Notes: generated from the sequence alone by a model not told the origin. A stretch of DNA of 64,000 bases from Microbacterium sp. C5A9 (GCF_022627955.1 NZ_JABXGD010000004.1:1-64000), one strand, 5' to 3'; shown: positions 17,261 through 25,829, numbered from the stretch's first letter. Translations and numbers: made by a program.

Positions 17261-17641
17261 ATGGACCAGAACACAGGACGCACTCCGCACTCCGAAGAGC
17301 CGGCTGAGGGATCTGCCGAGCGTGACGAGCTGCACGGAAACTCGCAGGGCGCGGCGCAGGGCGGCGCGATCCAGGGCGACAGCTCGCACGGCGACGCGGC
17401 GCGCGGCGCGATCCAGGGCGAGGCCGAGGACGGGAACGCCCAGGGTGCCGCTCAGGGCGGCGCCATTCAGGGCGACAGCTCGCACGGCGAATCACCCCGC
17501 GGCGCGATCCAGGGCGATGCCAGCCCCGACCGCGAGAGCGCGCTCGGCGGCGACGAGCACACCGAGGAGCAGCTGACCGCCGACAACGAGGTCGAGCAGG
17601 ACACTCTGCGCACCCTCGACCCGGACGACGCTCCGGCCTGA
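17261..17641 (+). CDS. acidic, low-complexity protein with two 32-residue repeats
   Basis: 126 residues, hydrophilic and rich in Gly, Gln, Ala, Asp and Glu, with no hydrophobic core, signal or membrane segment, so probably disordered. Residues 27-58 and 59-90 are a tandem repeat whose core is QGAAQGGAIQGDSSHG followed by RGAIQG. The tail is acidic (TEEQLTADNEVEQDTLRTLDPDD). TAGCGT with exactly six bases before the ATG supports real, leaderless expression, as at other genes here. I do not recognise a family. Stress or desiccation-type hydrophilin roles are only a guess. Confidence 0.6.
   Translation: MDQNTGRTPHSEEPAEGSAERDELHGNSQGAAQGGAIQGDSSHGDAARGAIQGEAEDGNAQGAAQGGAIQGDSSHGESPRGAIQGDASPDRESALGGDEHTEEQLTADNEVEQDTLRTLDPDDAPA
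17339..17530 (+). repeat. two tandem 96-bp coding repeats
   Basis: 17339-17434 and 17435-17530 are in-frame copies, each encoding 32 residues that begin N(S/A)QGAAQGG. They differ at several codons, many synonymous, so the repeat unit is kept at protein level. Within each unit GGCGCGATCCAGGGC-type words recur, giving a sub-repeat (GAIQG twice per unit). Confidence 0.8.
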
Positions 17642-17710
17642 GACACGACGAGAGCGCCGATACCCCGGGGGGCGGGTGGCGCGATCGGTCGTGATGATCG
17701 GAGGATCAGG

Positions 17711-17755
17711 GGACGATCCGCAGACGGGCCCGAACGGCCGGTGTGCGGATCGTCC
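17711..17755. terminator. bidirectional hairpin terminator
   Basis: GGACGATCCGCA (17711-17722) pairs perfectly with TGCGGATCGTCC (17744-17755). The 21-nt loop contains further GC pairing. It sits between the convergent repeat-protein and ornithine aminotransferase genes. The plus strand continues with TTCTCGTC, a weak T-rich tail. Confidence 0.65.
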
Positions 17756-17787
17756 TTCTCGTCGTGACCGCGGTGGTGCTCGCCGGT

Positions 17788-18999
17788 CTACGCGCCGAGG
17801 ACCAGCTTGAGCTGCTCGACGGCCCAGTCGAGTTCGGTCGCGCGGATGACGATGGGCGGGGCGATGCGGATGGTCTGACCGTGGGTGTCCTTGACCAGGA
17901 CGCCGCGGTCGAGCAGCCTCTCGGCGATCTCGCGACCCGTGCCCCGAGCGGGGTCGATGTCGACGCCCGCCCAGAGGCCCGCGATGCGCACCTCGGTGAC
18001 GCCGTGGCCGATCAGGGGCTCGAGCGCCGCACCGAGGTGAGCGCCCAGTGCACGGGCGCGCTCCTGGAACTCCCCCGACTCGAGCATCTCGACCACGCGC
18101 AGCCCCACCGCCGCGGCGAGCGGGTTGCCGCCGAAGGTCGAGCCGTGCTCGCCGGGCCGGATGACGCCGAGCACGTCGGCGTTCCCCACCACGGCGGAGA
18201 CGGGCAGGATGCCGCCGCCCAGAGCCTTGCCCAGCAGATACAGGTCGGGCACGACGCCCTCGCGATCGCAGGCGAACGTCTCGCCGACACGGCCGAGGCC
18301 CGACTGGATCTCGTCGGCGATGAAGAGCACGTTCTTCTCGTCGCAGATCTCGCGGATGCGGCGCAGGTACCCCTCCGGCGGGATCACGACGCCGCCCTCG
18401 CCCTGGATGGGCTCGATCAGCACGGCGGCCGTGTCGTCGGTGATCGCGGCGGCGACGGCATCCGCGTCACCGTAGGGAACAACGTCGAAGCCCGGCGTGT
18501 AGGGACCGAAGTCCGACCGCGCCTGCTCGTCGTCGCTGAAGCTGACGATCGTCGTGGTGCGGCCGTGGAAGTTGCCCGCCGCGACGATGATGCGCGCCTT
18601 GCCCTCGGCGATGCCCTTGACCCGGTAGCCCCACGCCCGCGCGACCTTGATGCCGGTCTCGACGGCTTCGGCGCCGGTGTTCATCGGCAGCACCATGTCC
18701 TTGCCCGCGAGGCCGGCGAGCGCGGCGGCGAAGGGCTCGAGCCGATCGCTCATGAACGCACGGCTCGTGAGCGCGACACGACCGAGCTGCTCGGTGAGAG
18801 CCGCGACGATCGCCGGATGCCGGTGCCCGAAGTTCACCGCCGAGTAGGCGGCCAGCAGATCGAGGTAGCGCTTGCCTTCGACATCCGTCACCCAGGCACC
18901 CTCGCCGCGCGCGATCGTGACGGGCAGCGGGTGGTAGTTGTGCGCGACGTGCGGCTCCGCGGTCGCCTCGACCTCGACGCCGGGCTCGACGGCGGTCAT
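17788..18999 (-). CDS. rocD: ornithine aminotransferase
   Basis: 403 residues of the class III PLP aminotransferases. NYHPLPVTIARGEGAWVTDV near the N-terminus, AYSAVNFGHRHP, and the lysine of LLGKALGGG (about residue 258) identify ornithine-oxo-acid transaminase, which converts ornithine and 2-oxoglutarate to glutamate semialdehyde/pyrroline-5-carboxylate and glutamate. The ATG at 18999 overlaps the stop of the preceding arginine-hydrolase gene by 4 bp, so the two are coupled. Another ATG 10 codons upstream lies inside that gene. PutA, encoded at 22110-25829, would finish the conversion to glutamate. Confidence 0.92.
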   Translation of the reverse strand: MTAVEPGVEVEATAEPHVAHNYHPLPVTIARGEGAWVTDVEGKRYLDLLAAYSAVNFGHRHPAIVAALTEQLGRVALTSRAFMSDRLEPFAAALAGLAGKDMVLPMNTGAEAVETGIKVARAWGYRVKGIAEGKARIIVAAGNFHGRTTTIVSFSDDEQARSDFGPYTPGFDVVPYGDADAVAAAITDDTAAVLIEPIQGEGGVVIPPEGYLRRIREICDEKNVLFIADEIQSGLGRVGETFACDREGVVPDLYLLGKALGGGILPVSAVVGNADVLGVIRPGEHGSTFGGNPLAAAVGLRVVEMLESGEFQERARALGAHLGAALEPLIGHGVTEVRIAGLWAGVDIDPARGTGREIAERLLDRGVLVKDTHGQTIRIAPPIVIRATELDWAVEQLKLVLGA

Positions 19000-19883
19000 G
19001 ACCGGCCCCGCAGCTCGAGCGTGCAGCACTTGATGCCGCCGCCGCCGAGAAGGAGCTCGGACAGGTCGACCATGATCGGGTTGTAGCCGCGCTCGCGCAG
19101 CTGCGCCTCGAAGCCCGTGGCGCGCGGCGAGATGATCACGTTGTAGCCGTCGCTCGCCGAGTTGAGGCCGAAGACCGAGCCGTCCTCGTCGGACACGAGG
19201 ATCGCCTCGGGGAAGCGCTCCTCGAGGATCGCGCGGCTCTCGTCGTCGAAGGCACCGGGCAGGTAGGCGATGTTCGCGCGCTCGGGGCCGCCGTTCTCGA
19301 CGCCCTGCACCGGGTCGAGCACCGCGATGGCGGTGTCGAGGTGGTAGAAACGCGGGTCGACGAGGGTGAGCGACACGACCTCGCGGCCGAAGACGTCGCC
19401 GACTTCGCGGTGGCTGTCACCGGTCGAGCGGAAGCCGGTGCCCGCGAGGATCACGTCTCCGACGAGGAGGAAGTCGCCCTCGCCCTCGTTGACCTCCTCG
19501 GGGATGACCGTGTCGTACCCGGCGCCGCGGAACCAGTCGGCGAACGCGGGCGCCTCGCCCTGGCGCTCGACGAAGCGGAACTTCGGCACGTAGGCGCGAC
19601 CGTCGATGACGAAGCCGCCGTTCGCGGTGTAGACCATGTCGGGGAAGCCGGCGAGGGGCTCGATCAGCTCGACCTCGTGGCCGAGCTCGACGTACAGGTC
19701 GTGCAGCTTCTGCCACTGCTCGACGGCCTTGGCCGTATCGGTGGGCTTGGTCGGCTCCATCCACGGGTTGATCGAGTAGTTCACCGTGAAATGCGAGGGC
19801 GAGCACATCAGGTAGTGACGGTGGTGTGCGGTGCGGACCGGGGTCGCGGTCTCGGACGTCGACGCAGTGGTTTCGACAGACAT
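18996..19883 (-). CDS. guanidino-group hydrolase, arginine dihydrolase (ArgZ/AgrE)-like
   Basis: 295 residues of the arginine-modifying pentein family. The ATG at 19883 has GAGGAG upstream. Catalytic candidates are His181 (RFYHLDT) and Cys286 (GGGGIKCCTLE). It is usually annotated as dimethylargininase, but MCSPSHFTVNYSINPWMEP (26-44) and FPDMVYTANGGF (80-91) recall the cyanobacterial arginine dihydrolase catalytic domain, in which two asparagines (here Asn39 and Asn88) allow a second hydrolysis, giving ornithine, CO2 and 2 NH3. The coupled rocD gene, which needs ornithine, supports this. Recollection of that family, not an alignment, is the basis. Confidence 0.75.
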   Translation of the reverse strand: MSVETTASTSETATPVRTAHHRHYLMCSPSHFTVNYSINPWMEPTKPTDTAKAVEQWQKLHDLYVELGHEVELIEPLAGFPDMVYTANGGFVIDGRAYVPKFRFVERQGEAPAFADWFRGAGYDTVIPEEVNEGEGDFLLVGDVILAGTGFRSTGDSHREVGDVFGREVVSLTLVDPRFYHLDTAIAVLDPVQGVENGGPERANIAYLPGAFDDESRAILEERFPEAILVSDEDGSVFGLNSASDGYNVIISPRATGFEAQLRERGYNPIMVDLSELLLGGGGIKCCTLELRGRS

Positions 19884-20058
19884 GGGGCTCCTCGAACGGG
19901 ATGCGGCGGACGCTGTCCAGGGGCCCGGCGGTCCTTCGACCCTGTCCGCTCGTCGAGAGCAGGGGCGGGGAAGATGCGACTCGAGCACGCCGCCTCCATT
20001 CTGTCATCCGCCCCCTGGATGCCGCCAGAGCGCCGGCCCCTCCCCTGCGCCCCTCGCG

Positions 20059-21105
20059 TCACGCTCCGCGGACGACGAGCTTGCCGACGGTGTGACCGGC
20101 TTCGAGGTGCGCGAGTGCGTCGGATGCCTCGTCGAAGCCGTACTCGCGCTCGATCACGGGGGTGATGCGACCGTCGGCCGTGAGGTCGAGGAGCTTCGCG
20201 ATCACCTCGGGGCGCGGCGTCGCCGCGAGCGGACGGATGCGCCGCGTCGAGCCGATCGACCGGCAGAACGCCTCGAGCATCCGCGGCACCGGGCCGAGCA
20301 CGTGCCCGCCGTTGCCCGTGACGAGAACAGCAGTGCCACCAGGCACCATCAGTCGCTGCAGCTCGCGGAGATCCAGGCCACCGGCGATGTCGATCACCGC
20401 GTCGAAGTGCGCTGCCGGGAGCTCCGACAGCGGCGAGCGCCGGTGGTCGAACGTGTGCGCCGCGCCGAGATACTCGACGAGCCGCGCGCTGCGCTCCCCG
20501 CAGGATGCCCAGACCTCCGCACCCCGCAGGGCGGCGAGCTGCACGGCGAACGTGCCGACTCCGCCCGATGCCCCGATCACGAGCACCCGCTGGCCGGCCG
20601 CGGCCCGCCCGTCGTCGCCCGCTCCGATTCCGACCCCCGCGAGGTCGAGCGCCTGCCAGGCGGTGCCGCCGGCGACCGGCAGACAGGCCGCGGCCTCGAC
20701 GCTCACGCCGGGTGGGATCGGCACGAGGCGCGATGCCGGCACCGCGACGTATGCGGCGAGTCCTCCCCCGCCGACGAGCTCGCCCACGACCGTCTCGCCG
20801 ATCTCGGCCCCGATGACGGCCGGGCCGGTGGCGACCACCTCTCCGGCGACCTCCATCCCGCGCACCGGGTGCTTGGGCTTCCTGAGCCCGAACACCGGAC
20901 GCACCAGCAGGGGGTCGCCGAGCATCAGTCGAATGTCCCCGGCGTTCAGTGCGGTGGCGTGCACGCGGAGCACGACCTCACCGGGTCGGGGCACGGGCAC
21001 GGCGATCTGCTCGAGCCGGACGCCGTCTGCGGGGCCATAGGTCTCCCGCAGCCAGGCGGGCATGGTGCCGCCGGGCGTCGTGCCGGCGGGGTGCGTCTCG
21101 CTCAT
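20059..21105 (-). CDS. zinc-independent MDR alcohol dehydrogenase / quinone oxidoreductase
   Basis: 348 residues. GroES-like N-terminal domain (RPGEVVLRVHATALNAGDIRLM, shown in part) and Rossmann domain with VLVIGASGGVGTFAVQLA. The cysteines and histidine of zinc-dependent alcohol dehydrogenases are missing, so this is a quinone-oxidoreductase/enone-reductase-type NADPH enzyme. The ATG at 21105 is favoured: GAAGGA lies 8 bp upstream. An ATG three codons earlier overlaps the XRE gene. It is the last gene of the operon with the membrane protein and XRE regulator, so it may be controlled by the twin operators at 21783-21844. Confidence 0.82.
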   Translation of the reverse strand: MSETHPAGTTPGGTMPAWLRETYGPADGVRLEQIAVPVPRPGEVVLRVHATALNAGDIRLMLGDPLLVRPVFGLRKPKHPVRGMEVAGEVVATGPAVIGAEIGETVVGELVGGGGLAAYVAVPASRLVPIPPGVSVEAAACLPVAGGTAWQALDLAGVGIGAGDDGRAAAGQRVLVIGASGGVGTFAVQLAALRGAEVWASCGERSARLVEYLGAAHTFDHRRSPLSELPAAHFDAVIDIAGGLDLRELQRLMVPGGTAVLVTGNGGHVLGPVPRMLEAFCRSIGSTRRIRPLAATPRPEVIAKLLDLTADGRITPVIEREYGFDEASDALAHLEAGHTVGKLVVRGA

Positions 21106-21106
21106 C

Positions 21107-21337
21107 TCAGGCATCCTTCGCGGTCGGTGCGGGGTACTGGAAGAGATCGTCGAGCCCGACCCCGAACGCGCGGGCGATCTGGAATGCGAGCTCGAGCGTG
21201 GGCGAGTACTTCTCCTGCTCGATCGCGATGAGGGTCTGCCTGGTCACCCCGATGCTGCGGGCGAGCTCGGCCTGTGTGAGGCCCGCGGCCTCGCGATGCG
21301 CACGGATGCGATTGGAGACGAGCGTGGGCTTGACCAT
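21107..21337 (-). CDS. small XRE-family HTH regulator
   Basis: 76 residues: essentially one HTH_3 domain ([20 protein letters not shown], then [20 protein letters not shown]) and a short tail DDLFQYPAP. This is the YozG/DUF-type mini-XRE commonly paired with a DUF2178-like membrane protein. The ATG overlaps the stop of the membrane protein gene (TGATG). It most likely represses its own operon through the two 18-bp palindromes just upstream of the first gene. Confidence 0.9.
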   Translation of the reverse strand: MVKPTLVSNRIRAHREAAGLTQAELARSIGVTRQTLIAIEQEKYSPTLELAFQIARAFGVGLDDLFQYPAPTAKDA

Positions 21338-21771
21338 CAGACGAGACCCCGCCGATAGGCCACGACCCGGGCGACGCTGCCGACCATCGCCGCGACGGCG
21401 AAGCCGGCGAACATGGTGTTCGCGATCCAGAAGACGTCCGCGCCCACCGCGCAGAGCGCGATCACTCCGAGCCCCGCGATCACGACGAAGGCCTGTTCGA
21501 CGCGGCTGCCCATGCGACTGATGTCCCGATCGCGGACGTCGGACTTCCCCACGCCGTCGGGATCCTTCGCACCGGCGATGATCCCCCACACGATGCTGAG
21601 CACGATCGTGGCCACGATGCCCAGACCGATCGCCCACAGCATGGGGGGAAGCCAGTCGACCTCGGTCGCCGGTGTCGTCGCCGTCTGCTGCAGCACGGCC
21701 ACGATGTACCCGCCGATCACGAGCACGCCGACGATGAGACCCGCCCAGGCGTTGCGCTCTTCGTAGACCAC
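21337..21771 (-). CDS. four-TM membrane protein paired with an XRE regulator
   Basis: 144 residues from the GTG at 21771, chosen because AGGAGG lies 5 bp upstream. An ATG at 21801 would put the start inside the promoter-proximal operator. TM segments are at about residues 9-28, 41-61, 92-112 and 116-134, with a basic/acidic loop between the second and third ([20 protein letters not shown]). The pattern resembles DUF2178-like proteins that accompany mini-XRE regulators. No function is established. The frame ends inside the XRE start codon. Confidence 0.75.
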   Translation of the reverse strand: MVYEERNAWAGLIVGVLVIGGYIVAVLQQTATTPATEVDWLPPMLWAIGLGIVATIVLSIVWGIIAGAKDPDGVGKSDVRDRDISRMGSRVEQAFVVIAGLGVIALCAVGADVFWIANTMFAGFAVAAMVGSVARVVAYRRGLV

Positions 21772-21782
21772 GATGCCTCCTG

Positions 21783-21800
21783 TGTCAAAGATTCTTGACA
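21783..21800. promoter_or_regulatory. XRE operator, downstream copy
   Basis: TGTCAAAGATTCTTGACA is an 18-bp near-perfect dyad (TGTCAA / TTGACA arms). It lies between the -10 box and the ribosome site of the membrane-protein gene, over the expected transcription start. A second copy lies 44 bp away, about four helical turns, so both face the same side of the helix. Confidence 0.75.
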
Positions 21801-21802
21801 TG

Positions 21803-21832
21803 AGAGTACGCCCGCCGCATCCGTCGTGTCAA
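21803..21832 (-). promoter_or_regulatory. promoter of the membrane-protein/XRE/ADH operon
   Basis: On the minus strand TTGACA (21827-21832), an 18-bp spacer and TACTCT (21803-21808). The -35 lies inside the upstream operator palindrome and the start site inside the downstream one, so regulator binding would shut the promoter from both ends. Confidence 0.7.
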
Positions 21833-21844
21833 GAATTCTTTACA
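21827..21844. promoter_or_regulatory. XRE operator, upstream copy
   Basis: TGTCAAGAATTCTTTACA, an 18-bp palindrome with one mismatched pair and a GAATTC centre. It covers the -35 hexamer. Together with the copy at 21783-21800 it gives the consensus TGT(C/A)AAGAATTCTT(T/G)ACA for the mini-XRE dimer. Confidence 0.75.
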
Positions 21845-21916
21845 CTGCCTCCGGAGTCGCGCTGCGGGCAGGTGCGCGCCGCCGCGTCGCGCTCACCGCA
21901 TCCCCCGCATCCCCCA

Positions 21917-22099
21917 CCCCAGCCAGGGCCACAAACGCCCCTTCGCCCCAGCCGGGGTCACAAACGCGCCCGAAGAGGCCCGTTCCGGTGCGGAATCGAC
22001 CTCGCCCACACCGCAGGTGCGTTTATGACCCCGACAACACGGCAGGTGCGAGATCGACCCGGCTCACCGCGCAGGTGCGAGATCGACCCGGCCACCGCC
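21917..22099. repeat. clustered 29-bp intergenic repeats in two orientations
   Basis: Four head-to-tail units of 29 bp begin at 21984, 22013, 22042 and 22071, each carrying GGTGCG near its left end (GCAGGTGCG in the last three). To their left, 21917-21945 and 21946-21974 are two more 29-bp units with CCCCAGCC(A/G)GGG and CACAAACGC. Their reverse complement (GCGTTTGTGACCCCGGC) aligns with the unit at 22013 (GTGCGTTTATGACCCCGAC), so the two sets are the same repeat inverted. There is no gene in this stretch. The array lies between the end of putA and the XRE promoter. Confidence 0.7.
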
Positions 22100-22109
22100 G
22101 AGACCGAGC

Positions 22110-25100
22110 TCAGATGACCGTGGCGCTCCAGTCGTCGGGGTTGCCGTATCGGTGCGCGGTGATCGCGATGGCCTGCTCGTGCACGAAGGGCAGCAGCTCG
22201 ATGCGGCCCGCCGAGGTGACCTCGCCGTCGTAGATCGCGAGGTCGGGATCGCCGTCGACGGCAGCGGCGAGCGCGCGGTGCACGGCCGCCACCGAGGCAC
22301 GCGGTCCGACGAGGCGCACACGGTCGGGGGTCGGCTCGTCGCGGAGGGCGTCGAGCACCCCTCCGGGCTCCCTCCTGCGGCTCATGCGCTCGATCCACTC
22401 GTCGTCGGTCTCCATGAAGACCGTCGCGCTGAGATCGCCGAGCGCGCGCCTGACCTCGGGTGGCAGCCCGACCGGGGTGGACAGCACGAACCCCGCACCG
22501 GCGCGCACGGCCGCGACCACCACGCGCAGCAGCTCCTGCCATCCGGCATCCGCCGTGGCCCTGATCTCGACCGGCACGGGGCGATAGCGGAAGAGGTTGC
22601 GCTCGACGCCCAGGTGCGACACATCGCGCACCTGGCCGAACTCGCGGTCCCAGGCGAGCGCGTCCGACAGCGCCGAACGGCGGAGCCACTCGAAGGCCTC
22701 GTAGCCGAGCGAGGGCTGTGCCGACTCGATGAGCTCGGTGATGCGCGAGTCGAGGCCGCGCAGATGCAGGGTGCTCGAGACGGGCCCTGACGCCTTCGAG
22801 CGCCAGGAGCCGAGTCCGATCAGGTAGTTCGGACCTCCGGCCTTCGCACCGGGTCCGACCGACGACCGCTTCCAGCCGCCGAAGGGCTGCCGCTGCACGA
22901 TGGCCCCGGTGATGCCGCGGTTGACGTACAGGTTGCCGGCCTGCACCGAATCGAGCCAGCGCTCGAGGTCGGCGGGGTCCTGCGTGTGCAGGCCGGCGGT
23001 GAGGCCGTAGGCGACGGCGTTCTGCAGTTCGATCGCGCGCTCCAGGGTGGGGGCGTGCATGACTCCGAGCACGGGTCCGAAGAACTCCTCGGTGTGGAAC
23101 CGGGAGCCCGGCTGCACGCCCACGCGGATGCCGGGTCGCCACAGCCGCCCGCTCGGGTCGTCGGCCGCGACCGCCGGTTCGATGAGCCACTGCTCCTCGC
23201 CCTCGAGCTCGGTGAGCGCCCAGGCGAGCTTGCCCTGCGGTCGCTCGATCACCGGCCCGACCTCGGCGAGCGGATCGCTCGGCGGCCCGACGTGCAGCGA
23301 GCGTGTGGCATCGGCCAGCTGTCGGGCGAAGCGCTTCGAACGGCCCACAGGGCCCACGAGGATCGCGAGCGACGCGGCCGAGCACTTCTGGCCCGCGTGC
23401 CCGAAGGCGCTGCGCACGAGATCGGCGACGGCGAGATCGAGATCGGCCGAGGGGGTGATGATGATCGCGTTCTTGCCACTCGTCTCGGCGAGCAGCGGCA
23501 GATCGGGTCTCCACGAGCGGAACAGCGCCGCGGTCTCCCACGATCCGGTGAGGATCACGCGGTCGACCGACTCGTGGGTGATGAGCGTGCGCCCGAGCGC
23601 TTCCTCGTCGATGTCGACGAGCGCGAGCACGTCGCGCGGGATGCCCGCCTGCCACAGCGTCTCGGCGATCACCGCGGCGCAGCGCCGCGACTGCGGCGCA
23701 GGCTTGAAGACCACGCCCGACCCCGCGGCCAGAGCGGCGAGCACGCCTCCGGCGGGGATCGCGAGCGGGAAGTTCCACGGCGGCGCCACGACGGTGACGC
23801 GCGCCGGTTCGAAGACCGCGCCGGCCACGGCATCGAGCTCTCGCGCCTTCGCCGCGTAGTACCGGGCGAAGTCGACCGCCTCGCTGACCTCGACGTCGGC
23901 CTCGGCGAAGACCTTGCCCGTCTCGGAGGCGGCGACCTCGATCAGCTCGCCCCGACGCGCCTCGAGCGCCGCAGCGGCACGCAGCAGCACCTCGGCCCGG
24001 TCGGTCGCGGGCCGTGCACCCCAGAGCGCACCGGCGTCGCGCACGCCCGCGATCGTCTCCTCGAGTGCGGCCGCGTCGTCGATCCGCGCACCCTCGACCG
24101 TCTCCTCGCCGAGGTGTGAGTCGTCGATGCGCGCATGGATCTCGCGCGCCCAGTCCCGGTTGGCGGGGAGCGAGGGGTCGGTGTCTGCCGTGTTGGTGAA
24201 CCCGGGCGCACCGCCCGCACCACCGGGAGCACCGGCCCCGTCGCCGTCGATCTCGCGAGGAGCGTAGACGGCGGTCTCGAGGAAAGGCTCTCCCGAGTCC
24301 TCGGAGCCGCGGGAGATCCCCAGCACGGCCTGCGTCAGCCCCTCTTCGGGAGCGGGGGCCACCGGCACCGGACGCAGCGATTCGTGCAGCGGCGCCTGGC
24401 GGTCCTGGGTGCGCAGTGGGCCCGAGCGCAGCGTCGGCGAGGTGGAACGGCGCAGCGCATCGAGGAACCGATCGCGTTCGCGAGCGAAGAGCGTCTCGTC
24501 GTGATCGAGTCGGAACGCCGCCGAGAGGAAGTTGTCGCTCGAGGCGTTCTCCTCGAGCCGGCGCACGAGATAGCTGATCGCGACGTCGAACTCGTCGGGA
24601 TTCACGACCGGCACGTACAGCAGCACCTCGCCGACGTCACGGGAGACCGCCTGCACCTGCCCCTGGGCCATTCCGAGCAGCATCTCGAACTCGACCGGCG
24701 GCTGTCCCGACGATCCGCCGACGGCGACGCCCCGCTCCTGGGCGAGCAGCCACGCATAGGCGATGCCGAACAGGTTGTGACCGGCGATGCCGAGCCGCGC
24801 CACCGCGACGTTCTCGGGGCGCAGCGCCCAGTCCAGGCAGCGCAGATAGTTCGCGTCGGTGTCGAGCTTGGTGTCGTACGTCGCCTGGGCCCAGCCGTGC
24901 ATGCGCGCCTCGACGCGCTCCATCGCGAGGTTCGCGCCCTTGACGAGCCGCACCTTGATCGGCGCACCCCCGCGCTCGACGCGCTCACGCGCCCACGCGG
25001 TGAGCTGCTGCAGCGCGGGCAGCGCGTCGGGGAGGTACGCCTGCAGCACGATGCCCGCCTCGAGTCCCCGCAGCCGCGGATCCTCGAGGATGCGCGTGAA

Positions 25101-25829
25101 GACCGCGATCGTCAGGTCGAGGTCGCGGTACTCCTCCATGTCGAGGTTGATGAAGGTGGTGGCCCCTGCGTCGGTCGACGCGCCCGCCGCCGTCAGATAC
25201 AGCGGCATCAGCCGCTCGACGACCTCGTCGACCACCTGATCGAACGCCCACATCGAGATGTGGCTCACGATCGCCGACACCTTGACCGACACGTAGTCGA
25301 CGTCGGGACGCCGGATCAGATCGTGGATGCCGTCGAGCCGCCGTGTCGCCTCGCTCTCGCCGAGTACCGCCTCGCCCAGCAGGTTGAGGTTGAGACGCGA
25401 CCCTGATTCGCGGATCCTCGCGATCGCCGGTCCGAGCTTGGCGGGGCGCGCGTCGACGACGAGATGACCGACCATCTCGCGCAGCACACGGCGGGCGATC
25501 GGCACGACGGGTGCCGGGAGGATCGGCGCGACACCGCCGCCGATCCGCACCGCGGAACGCAGGTACCAGGGCAGGAACTCGGGCACGATGGGGGCGATGC
25601 GATGCAGTCGGGATGCCGCGGCGCCGAGGCTCTCGGGGCGCATGACGCCGTCGACGAAGCCGAGGGTGAACGGAAGCCCGTTCGCATCCTGCAGCACACC
25701 GGCGAGACGCGCGGCGGCCGGGTCGACGTCGGCGGCCGCGGCCTCGACCACCCAGCGGCGGGCGAGCTCGACCGCTCTGTCTGCGAGAGCGGCGGATTCG
25801 GCATCCGCGGAAAGCGACGTCTCTGCCAT
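22110..25829 (-). CDS. putA: bifunctional proline dehydrogenase / glutamate-semialdehyde dehydrogenase
   Basis: 1239 residues, the usual size of trimmed PutA lacking an N-terminal DNA-binding domain. The proline dehydrogenase barrel covers roughly residues 120-430 (DYVSVKVSAIVSHIS, KVRLVKGAN, YLRCLDWAL). The aldehyde dehydrogenase domain lies at about 570-1000, with the glutamate of LLAETSGKN and the cysteine of GHAGQKCSAAS (about 815). A Gly/Pro-rich linker sits between, and about 200 residues follow as an ALDH-like C-terminal domain. It oxidises proline via pyrroline-5-carboxylate to glutamate with FAD and NAD. It also accepts the RocD product, joining the arginine branch encoded next to it. 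Confidence 0.92.
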   Translation of the reverse strand: MAETSLSADAESAALADRAVELARRWVVEAAAADVDPAAARLAGVLQDANGLPFTLGFVDGVMRPESLGAAASRLHRIAPIVPEFLPWYLRSAVRIGGGVAPILPAPVVPIARRVLREMVGHLVVDARPAKLGPAIARIRESGSRLNLNLLGEAVLGESEATRRLDGIHDLIRRPDVDYVSVKVSAIVSHISMWAFDQVVDEVVERLMPLYLTAAGASTDAGATTFINLDMEEYRDLDLTIAVFTRILEDPRLRGLEAGIVLQAYLPDALPALQQLTAWARERVERGGAPIKVRLVKGANLAMERVEARMHGWAQATYDTKLDTDANYLRCLDWALRPENVAVARLGIAGHNLFGIAYAWLLAQERGVAVGGSSGQPPVEFEMLLGMAQGQVQAVSRDVGEVLLYVPVVNPDEFDVAISYLVRRLEENASSDNFLSAAFRLDHDETLFARERDRFLDALRRSTSPTLRSGPLRTQDRQAPLHESLRPVPVAPAPEEGLTQAVLGISRGSEDSGEPFLETAVYAPREIDGDGAGAPGGAGGAPGFTNTADTDPSLPANRDWAREIHARIDDSHLGEETVEGARIDDAAALEETIAGVRDAGALWGARPATDRAEVLLRAAAALEARRGELIEVAASETGKVFAEADVEVSEAVDFARYYAAKARELDAVAGAVFEPARVTVVAPPWNFPLAIPAGGVLAALAAGSGVVFKPAPQSRRCAAVIAETLWQAGIPRDVLALVDIDEEALGRTLITHESVDRVILTGSWETAALFRSWRPDLPLLAETSGKNAIIITPSADLDLAVADLVRSAFGHAGQKCSAASLAILVGPVGRSKRFARQLADATRSLHVGPPSDPLAEVGPVIERPQGKLAWALTELEGEEQWLIEPAVAADDPSGRLWRPGIRVGVQPGSRFHTEEFFGPVLGVMHAPTLERAIELQNAVAYGLTAGLHTQDPADLERWLDSVQAGNLYVNRGITGAIVQRQPFGGWKRSSVGPGAKAGGPNYLIGLGSWRSKASGPVSSTLHLRGLDSRITELIESAQPSLGYEAFEWLRRSALSDALAWDREFGQVRDVSHLGVERNLFRYRPVPVEIRATADAGWQELLRVVVAAVRAGAGFVLSTPVGLPPEVRRALGDLSATVFMETDDEWIERMSRRREPGGVLDALRDEPTPDRVRLVGPRASVAAVHRALAAAVDGDPDLAIYDGEVTSAGRIELLPFVHEQAIAITAHRYGNPDDWSATVI

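Noticed and set aside
21772..21801. ATG at 21801 as start of the four-TM protein
   Set aside because: It would place the first codons inside the operator next to the -10 box; AGGAGG precedes the GTG at 21771.
21917..22099. CRISPR array
   Set aside because: The 29-bp units are contiguous with no unique spacers, there is an orientation change, and no cas gene is near.
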